Part shown: positions 1-10,563 of the stretch, in pieces
Position numbering within the stretch: the first letter of the stretch is position 1
Layout: every line of letters starts with the position of its first letter
Assembly (NCBI GenBank): GCA_033557465.1
Contig: CM066033.1
Span: forward strand, 708,321,637 to 708,385,636
Reading direction: 5' to 3'
From: Ichthyophis bannanicus
Lineage: Eukaryota > Chordata > Amphibia > Gymnophiona > Ichthyophiidae
DNA length: 64,000 nucleotides
The notes under the pieces: model-generated
The model's database searches: none
What the model saw: only the letters and a program-made list of their open reading frames with translations
Told to the model about the DNA's origin: nothing
Position numbers and translations under genes: made by a program

Positions 1-56
1 GAGTTGGCTAAACCTCAAAGATATTCCGGAGTACTGCCTGGCCAAAAGCAATGTCC

Positions 57-1045
57 CTACGGGACTCCCTCTCCAGGCAGTAATGGGCCGCAAGTCTGGC
101 TTGAGGACCAAGTTGCAGCCCTGCAGATGTCTGCCAATGGTACAGAGCGGAGATGAGCTACTGAGGCAGCCATTGCCTTGACACGAAGGGCCGTGACCCG
201 ACCCTGCAAAGGAAGGTCAGCCGCCCTGTAAGCCCAGGAGATACAGTCAGCTACCCAGATGGACAAGGTACGCTTGGACACAGCTAACCCCAAATTATTA
301 GGGTCAAAAGATATGAAGAGCTGAGTAGCCCTTCTATGTCCCTGCGTATGGTCAAGGTAGAAGGATAAGGCCCTCCTACAGTCCAGGGTATGCAGGACTG
401 CTTCAGCCTGGCTTGCATGAGGCCCAGGGAAGAATGTCGGAAGAACCACCTCCTGGTTGAGGTGGAAAGAGGAGACTACTTTAGGAAGGAACTTAGGATG
501 AGTCCTAAGGACTACCCTGTTCCTATAGAAGCGAGTGTAGGGCCTGTCACAGACCAAGGCCTGTAGCTCACTCACTCGCCTGGCCGAGGTTAAGGCTACT
601 AGGAAGAGGGTCTTCCAGGAAAGGAAGCGGAGAGGACAAGTAGCCATCGGCTCAAAGGGTGGGCGAGTCAGTTGCTGCAAGACCACATTCAACTCCCACT
701 CTGGTGCCGGAGGACGGATAGGAGGCTTGAGCAAGAGCAAACCTCTGAGGAACCGGGACACCAAAGGGTGACCGGCAAAGAGTGTCCGTCCACCAGTGAG
801 CGGTGAGCTGCCATAGCTGAGAGGTGGACCCGAACAGAATTGGACTTGAGGCCCTGATTGGATAAGTGCAGTAGGTACTGAAGTACTACTGGCACAGAGC
901 AGGAGAAAGGACCTGCTGTGCGCTGCTGACACCACAAAGAGAACCTTCTCCATTTCAGGGCATAGGTTTTCCTGGTGGACTGCTTTCTAGAGGCCAAGAC
1001 CACGTCCTCCACCTCCTGAGGCAGGCCCCAGGGAGCCAAGACTAC
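57..1045 (-). pseudogene. DIRS A tyrosine recombinase, frameshifted
   Basis: Site-specific tyrosine recombinase expected to integrate the circular DIRS DNA intermediate. The N-terminal part (SAM-like core-binding region with LASRKQSTRKTYALKW) reads in one frame down to about 780. The C-terminal catalytic part continues in another frame, with FLPKVVSSFHLNQEVVLP and DICRAATWSS. The usual AHSTRA box (HxxR) is replaced by ALRVKA, so both the catalytic His and the Arg are lost. The YR frame overlaps the end of the RNase H frame, whose stop lies at 1042-1044. The remaining 5' flank up to position 1 holds non-coding element sequence. Confidence 0.8.
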
Positions 1046-2360
1046 CCTTGCAGCCTCCAGGCCATCAAATTGAGAGATTTGAGGTTGGGGTGCAAAAGGG
1101 AACCCTGATCCTCAGAGAGAAGATCGGGTTGCACCTCCAGATGTAGAGGGGCGTCCACTGCCAGTTGAAGCAGAAGCGGAAACCAAGGCTGCCTCGGCCA
1201 CCTGAGGGCTACCAGGAGAACAGAGGCCTTGTCCCTGAGAATCTTGAACAAGGTTCGGGCCACCAGAGGCGTGGGAGGGAACGCATACAGGAGGCCCTGG
1301 GGCCAGGAAATCAGGAAGGCATCCGCCGCCAACCTCATGGGATGCGGTTGCCTGGAACAGAACCTGGGCAGTTGCCGGTTCAGGGGACTGGCAAAGAGAT
1401 ACACTGATGGAAGTCCCCATTTCAGGAAATTTTCTGAACCACTAGTGGGTGTAGTTGCCACTCGTGGGGCTGCAGAACTCTGCTTAATCTGTCTGCCAGG
1501 AAGTTCTCCTGGCCAGGGAGATAAACAGCCTTGAGAAACATGTTGTGCTTGAGTGCAAACACACAAAGGGCCTGTGCCTCCTGACACAGGAGCCTGGACC
1601 CAGTTCCGCCCTGTTTGTTTACATAGAACATGGCAACCTGGTTGTCGGTCTGCACTAAGACAGACTGGTGAGCCAGGGTTCGAGAGAAGGCCTTGAGGGC
1701 TAAGCGAATAGCCCTGAGTTCCAGTAGGTTGATCTGTTGCGTGGCCTCCCATGGAGACCACAGGCCCTGGGTGCACTTGTCCATACAATGTGCCCCCCAG
1801 CCCTGTAAGGAAGCATCGGTGGTTAACACCACTGTGAACACAGGTACCTGAAAAGGCATCCCCTGTAGTAAGTTGGGGGGGTGCAGCCACCACCGTAGGG
1901 AGTTCAGGAATGGTTTGGACACCCGTACTCTGTCTCTGAGGCTTCCAGTGGCTTGTGGCCACTGAGTTCTGAGGCACCACTGGGCAGGCCTCATGTGGAG
2001 TCGGGCATTTGGAGTCACATGCACTGTCGATGCCATGTGGCCCAGGAGCCTCAGACAGAGTCTGGCGGAAACCAGTGGCATGCTGAGAAACTGGTTTGCC
2101 AAGCCAATCGGGCGTTGCGCTCTGTCCTCTGGCAAATAAGCCTTTGCTTGCAGAGAGTCTAACCTTGCTCCTATGAACTCTAGGTTCTGGGAGGGGAGCA
2201 AAGTGGACTTTGCGAAGTTTATGACAAACCCTAGGTGTTGAAGTAGAGAGATAGTCCGGAGGGTGGCCTGTCTGGCCTCCTGACACGTCTGACCCCTGAT
2301 GAGCCAGTCATCCAGGTAGGGGAAGACAAAGATACCTTGATTCCTCAAGTACAAGTACAT
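1042..2360 (-). pseudogene. DIRS A reverse transcriptase C-part plus RNase H, frameshifted
   Basis: Carries the RT catalytic box FPYLDDWLIRG, the RT thumb, and an RNase H domain with TTDASLQGWGAHC, INLLELRAIRLAL and QTDNQVAMFYVN. A frameshift near 1422-1430 separates RNase H from its C-terminal tail, which ends with LMAWRLQG and a stop. The N-terminal RT half is displaced by an inserted retroposon at 2412-2690. DIRS RNase H normally degrades the RNA strand of the RT product. The key Asp and Glu residues are present here, so decay is mainly by frameshift and insertion. Confidence 0.82.
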
Positions 2361-2411
2361 TCAAGGTAGGGGAAGACAAAGATACCTTGATTCCTCAAGT
2401 ACAACTACATT
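2312..2411. repeat. Tandem duplication, two copies of about 50 bp
   Basis: The segment starting AGGTAGGGGAAGACAAAG and ending near AAGTACAA.TACATT occurs twice in direct succession. It lies exactly at the upstream edge of the retroposon tail inserted into element A, so it probably arose with, or just before, that insertion. Other DIRS copies (for example E near 24214) hold the segment once. Confidence 0.85.
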
Positions 2412-2690
2412 CCAACCACGTCAACGTTCCTGTCTCAACAGCACATTACTCTACTTCACCAGATTAACAGTACTCTTTTCAGACACTATGACACTGTTAT
2501 GTAAATAGTTGTTCTGTAAATAGTTGCTCCTGTTATCCAAGTTGATTTTCCTGTTAACTGTAATGACCAGATAAATGTAACTTGTCTGAGGTTTCTTATT
2601 CCATGTAAACCGCGCTGATAACGAATAGTGCGGTATATAAAAAATGTTAATAAATAAAGAAAATAAATAAATAAATAAATAAATAAGTAG
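2412..2690 (+). mobile_element. Retroposon 3' end with hairpin and (AAAT)n tail, copy 1
   Basis: About 280 bp foreign to the DIRS RT gene. It ends in TGTAAACCGCGCTGATAACG, then AATAGTGCGGTATATAA and an (AAATA)n run. The arms ACCGCGCT (2609-2616) and AGTGCGGT (2627-2634) form a stem with one G-U pair. Closely related ends occur at 8504-8529 and 56331-56356. This looks like the shared 3' end of a LINE or its SINE, 5'-truncated to different lengths. The RT gene resumes directly after the tail. Confidence 0.75.
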
Positions 2691-2694
2691 GCCG

Positions 2695-3590
2695 CCACCA
2701 CTGCCAGACACTTTGTAAAGACTCTGGGGATGGAGGTGAGGCCAAAAGGTAGTACCCTGTACTGATAATGGTTTCCTCCCACAATGAACCTGAGGTACTT
2801 TCTGTGGTCTGGATGGATGAGGATGTGAGTGTATGCATCCTTTAGATCCAAGGAGCATAGCCAATCTCCCTGCTGAAGGTAGAGCAGTAATGTTCCAAGA
2901 GTAAACATCTTGAACTTTTCTTTCTCCAAGAACTTGTTGAGATTTCTGAGGTCGAGAATAGGCCTGAGGCCTCCGGTTCTCTTTGGTACCAGGAAGTACC
3001 TGGAGTAGAAACCTTGACCTTGTAGGTGGGGAGGCACAGACTCCACCACCTTGTCTCGCAACACACCCTGAAGCTCCTGTAGGAGGAGGGCTGTATGGAG
3101 AGGAGGCCGTGGAGGCTCTCCTGGAAAATAGGGAGGAGGCAACTGATGAAAATGAAGCATGTAGCCCTTGTGGACTATGCTTAAGACCCAACCCTTGTGG
3201 ACTATGCTTAAGACCCAATTGTCTCCTGTAATGGGTGGCCACCGATGGGCAAACAGGGCTAGTCCACCTCCTGTACAGGGATGGGACAGCAGAGATGGAG
3301 AGGCTATGCCTTGGGAGTCAAAACCCCCACCCTGCTGAGTGAGAGCAGGAGCCGGAGGCTTGGGGGCCTTCTGCCTACGGGGCCCATGTCCCTGCCCCTT
3401 GGCCTGCTGACCCTGAGGGGGAGCGGGGGAGGCCTGGTAAGTTGGGAACTGTTTGTAGGCAGTCGCCTTCCTCGGGTAAAAGGGCTTTTTACCCGAGCCC
3501 TGGTTCTTATGTGAAGGGGCAGAAGTCTTTTTAGACAGCCTTGTCCTCGTAAGGTGCTCGGTCTCGAGCTCAGCAGCCTTCTCGGCCATG
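2695..3590 (-). pseudogene. DIRS A reverse transcriptase N-part
   Basis: Contains the fingers and palm motifs of a DIRS RT: YFLVPKRTGGLRPILDLRNL, CSLDLKDAYTHILIHP and LPFGLTSIPRVFTKCLAVV. It then runs into the inserted tail at 2690 instead of the YLDD box. Upstream (about 3280-3589) is a basic, Pro/Gln-rich linker that belongs to the end of gag or the gag-pol junction. A short in-frame tandem duplication repeats the eight residues around WVLSIVHKG. The frame is otherwise open for several hundred codons, so this part decayed relatively recently. Confidence 0.82.
3161..3219. repeat. Tandem duplication of about 27 bp in RT
   Basis: The unit CTTGTGGACTATGCTTAAGA plus CCCAA is present twice head to tail. 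It duplicates about nine codons in frame in the minus-strand RT reading, which explains the repeated WVLSIVHKG motif. Replication slippage is the simplest cause. Confidence 0.85.
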
Positions 3591-5240
3591 GGCTTGCCAA
3601 AACGTTTTCACCTCAGCAAGGGACATCGACCAACTTGTCTTGCACCCATGGCTCAAGGTCCGATGACTGCAGCCATGCCTGGCATCAAGCCGCGATGCCG
3701 GCTGCCGCAACACTGGCCGAGGCCTCGAAGCCATCGTAGGCTGCTCGGGAAATGAACTTAGAGCATTCCCGGATCCCCGAAGACAAGGACTTGAACCTCT
3801 GCAAACGTTCCCCAGAGAGACCAGCAGAGAACCCGGCCAGTTGCTTGGCCAGGTCCCGCAAGTACATGCCCATGTACAGCTGGTAAGACTGAACACGGCA
3901 AGCAAGCATCGAGCCCTGGAAGCACTTTCTACCAAACGCATCCAGGTTCCGGGCCTCCCGGCTGGGAGGCACCACGGAGTGCATCTTCTGGCTTTTCAGA
4001 CGATGCATGGCCGATTCCACCACCATGGAATGGTGCGGTAGCTGCGCCTTCTGAAAACCAGGGCTCTTACGGAGTCGATAAATGGAATCGACCTGCTTGC
4101 TTAGAACCGGCGCCGAGGCCGGTGCCTCCCACATCCTGAAGAGGAGCCGTTCCAGCATCGGAGGAACCGGCACAGTAAAGGCCTCCTTCGGAGGAGAGTC
4201 ATACTAGAGGGCCTCGAGCTCCTCGGCTCGAGGCTCCTCCTCGGGGTCCGCCAGGATCGCCAAAGCAGAGGCCATATCCTGAACAAACTCCGAGAATGGG
4301 TATCCTCCAGAGGGGATCTACTCCGGGGCTCAGACTGTGGTGAGTCGGACAGGATGCACCGAGCCTTGAAGGTATCAGGGGACTCCTCGTCCTCCGTCTC
4401 CCAGGCAGACTCATCCGAAGAAGAGTCGGGCTCCAACCACGCGGGGCCCGGCAGCACCCGCCCCGACGCCGAAAGCACCGGCGTCGATGCCCTCGGTCCC
4501 GACCGGGAGGTCGAGGCTGACCGCGACCGAGGACGACCTCGAGCCTTCATGGTCTCGAATATCGGCTCGGTCTCCGGGGTCGACTTCGACGTCGATGTCC
4601 CGGTGGTCGGGGCAGATGCGCCAGCGAGGCTGGCCATCAGCACCCACTGCTGATCCATGAAGGCAGACAGTCTGCACTCCAAGGCTGTCAGCCTGAGACC
4701 CAGCTCAGGAGACTCAGCAGCCACCGACTCAGGCCCCGGCGGCGCCAGGCCCGACGTCGGCTCCCTGGGAGGAGAGTCCTCGAGGATAACAGGACTTACG
4801 TGTCCAGCAGACTCCGGCTCCACACGAGGTACCTTTGGCGGCTTCTCCTGTTCCACGGGCCCGGGATGGCGGTCGGGGGTCCGAGACCTAGCCCTCGAGG
4901 AGCCAGGGACCTCCTCCGACGCTGCCCTCGCGAGCCTCTTCTTCCTCTTTCGCTCCCACTCGGGGGACCCCCTGTCCGAGGAACCCCGACGATGCTCGGG
5001 GTCAGACTCCCGAGACGTCGAGGCCTCAGACGAGGTCCGGGCCCGGCCGGAGGCCGAATCAGAGAAAAGCCTTTCCTTTTGGTGCTGACGACTTCGCAGT
5101 GCCTTAGTGGACATTTTCCCCACACGGTCCACAGATCTTAGGATCATGATCAGGACCGAGGCACCGAAGGCAGCAGTCGTGTGTGTCGGTGAGAGACATT
5201 AGTTTCTTGTACCGATCACACTTCTTAAACCACTGGAAGC
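3570..5240 (-). pseudogene. DIRS A gag-like protein, frameshifted
   Basis: Structural-like ORF1 of a DIRS element. The N-terminus (about 5100-5235) encodes a Cys-rich motif, CLRCLGPDHD followed by CGPC, also seen in element E, which suggests zinc binding. A long Ser/Pro/Arg/Glu-rich disordered part follows (SARSRTPDRHP, ESPELGLRLTALECRLSAFM). The C-terminal core contains LYMGMYLRDLAKQLAGFSAG and is shared with D and E. Frameshifts occur near 5110 and around 4100-4200. The function as a nucleic-acid-binding particle protein is inferred from position and composition. Confidence 0.7.
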
Positions 5241-5499
5241 CATCAGGGAAAAAAGAGCCCCTGTGAGGTCAAAGGACCGGCCTTCCAGGGAAAAAGAAAA
5301 AAGGGTGCGAACGCCAGCCACGAAGGGCAAAAAATGAAAAAATAAGATAGGGCTCAATACCGGTGTACCGAACCCGGCGAGAAGGGGAACCGGCGTCGAA
5401 CCGGAGAAAAAAAACGCAAAGGAATCGCAGGAATTCGAAGAAAAATCGAACTATTTTCCAGGTGAACTAGGACAAATGTCCGACGGGCTCCATGGAAAA

Positions 5500-5677
5500 A
5501 GAGAGACTGAGCAAGATGGCACCTTTAGGCGGGAAGGGGGACCGCGCATGTGTGCAGTATTCCCAAAGGCTTTCATACAAAGCTGGGGAAATGCTCCGCA
5601 GGGGCTCCATCGGCGTCGATGTCACCCATATGTGAGACTCATATGTGAGGACTGACTTCCTGCTTGGTCCTGGAGAA
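5500..5677 (-). repeat. DIRS A 5' inverted terminal repeat
   Basis: Terminal region ending CCTGCTTGGTCCTGGAGAA, homologous to the 5' ends of D (to 15590) and E (to 27506). It includes a small duplication of CATATGTGAG. The partner 3' repeat is outside the window. Confidence 0.7.
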
Positions 5678-5711
5678 TTAAAGATTCCTAATTACCGATA
5701 GCCAGATTAAT

Positions 5712-6469
5712 ATGAATAAAATACAGTCTCTAAAATGCTTGTATGCAAATGCTAGAAGTCTAAAAAATAAGATGGCAGAGTTAGAATATATAGCACTGAA
5801 TGAGAGGTTAGATATGATTGATATCTCAGAGACATGGTGGAAGGACAACCAGTGGGACACTGTGATAACTGGGTACAAACTATATTGCAATGATAGAGCA
5901 GATCAAATTGGTGGAGGGGTTGCGCTCTATGTTAGAGAGGGCATTGAGTCACAAAGGATTAAAGTTTTACAGGAAACAAAATTCACTGTAGAATCTCTAT
6001 GGATTGAAATTCCATGTAAAAAGGGAAAGACAATGGCAATGGGAGTGTACTACCGACTGCCTGGCCAGAATGAACAAATGGATGATGAAATGCTCAAAGA
6101 AATCAGGGAAGCTAACAAAAGTTACAGCACAGTAATAATGATGGGTGATTTCAATTACCCCTGTATCGACTGGGTCAGTGTCACGGCAGGGCATGCTAAG
6201 GAGATAAAGTTTCTAGATGAAATAAATGACTGCTTCTTGGAGCACTGGTTCATGAACCAACTAGAGGGAAAGCCATTTTGGACCTAGTCCTTAGTGGAAC
6301 ACAAGATCTGGTGCAAGAGATAAAGGTATTGGGGCCACATGGCAATAGTGATCATAGCATGATCATGTTTGATTTACTAAATGGAGGAGGGCAGGTAAGG
6401 AAATCCACAGTACTACCTTTTAACTTTCAAAAGGGAGACTATGATAAAATGAGGAAAATAGTTAATTAA
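5712..6469 (+). pseudogene. CR1 ORF2 endonuclease domain
   Basis: APE-like endonuclease that nicks target DNA to prime reverse transcription. Motifs in order are LYANARSLKNKM (metal-binding Asn), ISETWW (catalytic Glu), GGGVALYVRE, GVYYRLPG, MMGDFNYPCIDW (Asp/Asn) and, after a frameshift near 6280, LGPHGNSDHSMI with the terminal Ser-Asp-His. All key motifs are recognisable. The reading frame breaks at about 6285 and again at 6468. The 6470-6956 stretch is the linker to RT, with several stops. Confidence 0.88.
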
Positions 6470-6956
6470 AAAAATAAAAGGGGCAGTTGCAAAGGTTAAA
6501 GATTTACATCAAGCTTGGGTGTTGTTTAAAAATACTATCTTGGAAGCCCAGACCAGCTGTATTCCATGCTTTAAGAAAAGTGGAAGGAAGTCCAAAAAAC
6601 TGCCAGCATAGTTTAAAGTGAGGTCAGAGAGGCTGCTATTGCAAAAAAAAAAACAAACATCTTTCAGGAATGGAAAAAGGAGCCAAATGACAAAAACTGG
6701 AAACACAAGCACTGGCAAGATAGATGCCAGGCATTGATAAGGCAGGCAAATAGAGAATTTGAGAAAAAGCTTGCTGTAGAGAAAGAAATGCATAATAAAG
6801 ACTTTTTCAAGTACATCCGTAGCAAAAAACCTGTGAGAGAGTCAGTTGGACCATTAGATGATAGAGGGGTAAAAGGGGCACTAAGAAGACACAATGAATT
6901 CTTTGCTTCGGTCTTTACTGAGGAAGATGTAGGAATGTTACCCATGACTGAAATAG

Positions 6957-7096
6957 CATTTTTTTTTTTAATTTAAAGGCAGTATACAAGTACAACAAAT
7001 GATAGCCAAATATGCTACATACAGAGAACAGTAACAAGAAAACCAATGCATAAACCACAATCAGAAAAACATGATATCAACAAAGCCTGTTCCCCC
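6957..7096 (-). mobile_element. Short retroposon inserted in CR1
   Basis: About 140 bp flanked by the direct repeat GACTGAAAT (left copy about 6946-6954, right copy near 7099). On the minus strand it starts with a G run and ends in an A-rich tail (AAATTAAAAAAAAA), the hallmark of a reverse-transcribed insertion. The inner sequence resembles no gene I recognise and may be a LINE 3' end. The G run (plus-strand C run at about 7092-7101) is unusual for a 5' end. Confidence 0.6.
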
Positions 7097-8761
7097 CCCC
7101 CCGACTGAAATGGTATTTAAAGGTGATGCTGTAGAAGAATTAAAAGAAATATCGATACACTGGGAAGATGTATTACAACTATTTGATAAACTGAAGAGTA
7201 GCAAATCACCTAGACCGGATGGTATACATCCAAGGGTGTCAAACGAACTGAAACATAAGATTACAGACCTACTATTAGTAATTTGTGAACTATCGTTAAA
7301 ATCATCTGTAATACCTGAAGATTGGAGGATGGCCAATGTAATGCCAATTTTTTAAAAGGGTTCCAGGGGTGATTCGGGAAACTACAGACCGGTGAGCCTG
7401 ATGTCAGTACTGGGAAAAATAGTAGAAACCATCATAAAGGACAAAATTACTGAACATGTAGATAGTCCTGGCTTAATGGGAGACAGCTAACATGGCTTTA
7501 GCAAAGGAAGGTCTTGTCTTAGTTGTCTACTAATCTGTTTTTTTTGAAGGTGTGAATAAACAGGTAGACAAAAGGTGAATCGGTTGATATAGTTTATCTG
7601 GACTTTCAGAAAGCCTTTGACAAGGTTCCTCAACAGAGATTTTTGGCAAAATTAAAAAGTCATGGGATAGGAGGCAGTGTACTATTGTGGATCAGGAACT
7701 GGTTAAAAGATAGAAAGCAGAGGGTAGGGCTAAATGGTCAATTTTCCCAATGGAGAAAAGTGAATAGAGGAGTACCCCAGAGATCTGTGCTGGGTCTGCT
7801 GCTTTTTAACATATTCATAAATGACCTGGAAAAGGGAATAATGAGTGAGGTTATCAAATTTGCAGATGACACAAAACTATTCAAAGTTGATAAAACCCAA
7901 TGAGGACGGTGGAAAATTGCAGGAGGATCTTGATAAATTGGAAGACTGGGCAACCAAATGACAGATGAAATTTAATGTGGACAAGTGCAAAGTTATGCAC
8001 CTAGGAAAGAAAAACCCAAACTATGGTTACACAATGCAAGGTAACACATTAAGAGCCACCATCTAGGAAAAAGATTTAGGTGTCATAGTGGATAACTTGT
8101 TAAAACCTTCCGCGCAGTGTGCAGCAGCAGCCAAGAGAGCAAACAGAATGCTAGTTATGATAAGGAAAGGAATGGAGAATAAAACAAAGGATATTGTAAT
8201 GCCTCTATATCGTTCCATGGTGAGACCGCACCTTGAATATTGTGTGCAATTCTGGTCGCTGTATCTTAAAGAGGATATAGCTTTATTAGAAAAGGTACAG
8301 AGAAGAGCCACCAAAATGGTAAAGGGGATGGGAAAGATACCCCTATGAAGGGAGGCTAAAAAGGTTAGGGCTCTTCAACCTGAAAAAGAGACGGCTGAGG
8401 GGAGATATGATCCCCAAGTTTGTACCCCTGTTATCCAAGTTTGTACCCCTGTTCTCTGTAAAACCGAACAGCTTGTTGTTCTGGTCATTTTGTTATATTG
8501 TAAACCGCGCTGATATCGAATAGTGCAGTATATAAGAAATTGTAATAAATAAGTAAATAATAAATAAATATGATAGAGGTCTATAAATTAATAAATGGCA
8601 TGGAAAGGGTTAACGTAGATCTATTGTTTACGCCATTAAAATATAGAAAGACTAGGGGGCATGCAATAAAGCTACAGGGTAACCTATTTAAGACTAATAA
8701 GAGAAAATATTTTTTTTACTCAACATATAATCAAACTGGAATTTGCTCCCGGAGGATGTAG
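7097..8761 (+). pseudogene. CR1 ORF2 reverse transcriptase and C-terminus
   Basis: RT motifs in order: KSSKSPRPDGIHPRV, DWRMANVMPIF, the NYRPVSL region, LDFQKAFDKVP, RGVPQRSVLGLLLFNIFIND and KFADDTKLF (the catalytic FADD box is intact). The C-terminal segments RPHLEYCVQFWS and LEKVQRRATKM, then KLINGMERVN and GNLFKTNKRKYFF, are typical of CR1. Frameshifts and stops lie near 7355, 7490, 7560, 7903 and 8345, and a retroposon tail interrupts at 8412. The remaining 3' UTR runs to 9003. Confidence 0.88.
8412..8567 (+). mobile_element. Retroposon 3' end with hairpin, copy 2
   Basis: 156-bp insertion in CR1 flanked by the 7-bp direct repeat ATATGAT (8405-8411 and 8568-8574). It ends in ACCGCGCTGATATCG, AATAGTGCAGTATATAA and an (AAATAA)n tail, like the insert in element A. 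Its 5' part has an internal duplication of AAGTTTGTACCCCTGTT. Because the neighbouring CR1 sequence resumes exactly, the boundaries are certain within a few bases. Confidence 0.85.
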
Positions 8762-9003
8762 TTAAAGCTGTTAGTGTAGCCGGGTTTATAAAAGATTTGG
8801 ATAAGTTTCTGGAGGAAAGGTCCATAAACCATTATTAAAAAGGACAAAGAATATCCACTGCTTGACCCAATACAAGCATTGTCGAACCTGTGTCTTTTGG
8901 GGAAACTGCTAGGAACTTGTGACCTACATTGGCCACTAGATTGGAAACAGAATACTGGGTTGATGCACCTTGGTCTGACCCAGAATGGCATATCTTATGT
9001 TCT

Positions 9004-9343
9004 TATACTGGCCTCCTCAAGGACTGGGCAGGTGAAAGTGGAGGCTTGGGTGCTTAAGTCTCCTTGCTGTCAGCAGGGGAGACATATGGGTGCCCTAAAG
9101 GGGAGGGCAGAACCCAAGCTCCATCTGAAGGGGATTGGCCATGCTGCTACCTATGACTGAAAACAGTCTGTGATCTGTTTCAGGAGCTGCTGTTCAAAGC
9201 TGGCCAAAAACAGAGTCTGAGGTTTTGGCAGACCCTCATGAGCCTTCCAGTTCAATCTGGAGGTTGCCTCACCATGTTCTCCCCTCACAGCCAGGATCAT
9301 GCAGCCATCCAAGACTGCAACCGTTCCCCCACTGGCAGGAAAA
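9004..9343. repeat. Remnant of an older DIRS-like element, left of D
   Basis: Contains GTTTCAGGAGCTGCTG and a nearby TTGAG/AATCTGGAGGTTGCCTCACCATG block. Both match, diverged, the 45120-45260 stretch of old element F. Element D therefore seems to have landed in a remnant of an F-like element, and 15591-15832 may be the right-hand part. No coding frame survives. Confidence 0.5.
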
Positions 9344-9528
9344 AGCATAGTTACTCACCTCTAACAGATGTTCTCCAGGGACAGCAGGAATCAGTCCTCA
9401 CATATAGGTGCCAACGGAGCCTGCGCGGATCCGCTCCCCAACTTTCAAAGAAAGCTTTTGGGAGCTACACCATGCATGCTCGGTCACCTTCCCACTCAAA
9501 GCTGCCATCTTGCCTCATATAACATCAT

Positions 9529-10170
9529 CAATCACAAAAGGCCACAAACCTGGTCTTGTGAGCCAACCCCACCACTCGGCTCAAATAGCACAAAACAAAA
9601 AAAGTGAGGAAAACAGAACAATCCCCCACAGAAGGAAAATATTTTTTTTGTCGGACCATATAATGCCTTATCCAGGGGTATTTAAGATCAGACTCCCTGG
9701 ACTTTGGCAAATCTTAGTCCTTTTAATCAAACCAGCAGTAGTATATTAAATGCAAACTTAACTGCCACGGCAAACTTCTCAGAGTTTAAGACACACACAT
9801 GACACAGTCCTGTGTTTCGGGCTCAAATTTAACCGCCCTGCTTCAGGTCCATTCAGTCAACACCGATTGAAAGCCGTCCTTTAACTAAAGAATGAAATGA
9901 GCAGCGATGGATTTTCCGCCTTAATACCGTGGCCCCCCCATGGGCTTAATCTGGAGTTGGATTGGCACAGCCTTTTTTGATCAATTTGGCGTTTATTATC
10001 TTTCCCTTTCCCTCCCCCTCTGCTTGTTTTGATAGGTTCCGGAGATTTGATGACGTCAGATGCCGGGTTTAAAGTGTTCTCCCGCAAATGGATTTTTTCA
10101 GTCTTTAGTAATATTTTAATATTTTCCTTCTGCGGGGGATTGTTCTGTTTTCCTCACTTTTTTTGTTTTG
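9529..10170. mobile_element. 642-bp Penelope-like or foldback insertion with 14-bp TSD
   Basis: Flanked by perfect 14-bp direct repeats TCATATAACATCAT at 9515-9528 and 10171-10184, so the boundaries are exact. It carries 53-bp inverted arms (9591-9643 and 10118-10170) with one mismatch; the right arm is terminal and the left arm is 62 bp from the end. The complement of 9812-9847 reads CCTGAAGCAGGGC, a spacer, then GCCCGAAACA. This resembles a decayed hammerhead ribozyme core as known from Penelope-like element repeats. There is no ORF of note. A foldback DNA element is the alternative. Confidence 0.6.
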
Positions 10171-10224
10171 TCATATAACATCATAGCACAAGACAGCAAA
10201 AACAAAAAATGAAAAAAAATTCCA

Positions 10225-10345
10225 AGGGTAGGAGGGAGGGTTGCGAGAACAGATTCCTGCTGTCCCGGAGAACACCTGTTACAGCTGAGTAACTATGCTT
10301 TCTCTGAGAACAAGCAGGAAGTCTGTCCTCAAATATGGGACTCCC
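10225..10345 (-). repeat. DIRS D internal complementary region
   Basis: GATTCCTGCTGTCC and AGTAACTATGCTTTCTC are the reverse complement of the 3' end at 9344-9400. The following GAACAAGCAGGAAGTC is the reverse complement of the 5' end near 15570-15590. The region thus encodes the joined ends of the element and would template closure of the circle. Confidence 0.8.
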
Positions 10346-10563
10346 AAGTTACACGCTACCGAAAAAACCTGTAAAAGCCATGGGCGACCCAAAAATTGGA
10401 CTGTAAAGGGCAGCAGAGGGTGCTGATTGGTTGGAAGTCTGACAGTGTGGCAGCAGAATCGAGGATACAATCCCCACCCCAGCAGCCTGGACAGAGAGGG
10501 CTGGAGGGAAGGAGTTGCATTATTCCCCAAAGAGGTGAGAGTACAGCCTGATCTAAGGCACTA

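Larger units (their letters stand above)
1..5677 (-). mobile_element. DIRS-type retrotransposon A (3' end outside window)
   Basis: Minus-strand element with the DIRS order: 5' terminal repeat near 5500-5677, gag-like region, reverse transcriptase, RNase H and tyrosine recombinase (YR). It belongs to the same subfamily as elements D and E, shown by the shared terminal motif ending in CCTGCTTG..CC.GGAGAA and by the gag zinc motif containing CLGPDHD. The 3' inverted terminal repeat and internal complementary region would lie beyond position 1. It is inactive: frameshifts break YR, RNase H and gag, and a retroposon tail splits RT. The 5' end abuts a CR1 LINE, so A probably inserted into or beside that LINE. 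Confidence 0.85.
5678..9003 (+). mobile_element. CR1-type LINE, nearly full ORF2, decayed
   Basis: Plus-strand non-LTR retrotransposon with an APE-type endonuclease, reverse transcriptase and the CR1-type 3' end AACCCAG(T/A)ATGGCATATCTTATGTTCTTAT, which also occurs at 43.7 kb and, reversed, at 44.4 kb. It is interrupted by a small retroposon at 6957-7096 and by a retroposon tail at 8412-8567, both with target-site repeats. ORF1 and the 5' UTR are absent, as in most 5'-truncated CR1 copies. Stops and frameshifts make it inactive. Confidence 0.9.

Noticed and set aside
1165..1534. Plus-strand frames of 80-100 codons within element A
   Set aside because: They are antisense shadows of the RNase H and recombinase genes and show no family of their own.
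4354..5141. Several plus-strand Ser/Pro/Gly-rich frames opposite gag of A
   Set aside because: GC-rich antisense of the gag region lacks stops by composition; there is no recognisable domain.
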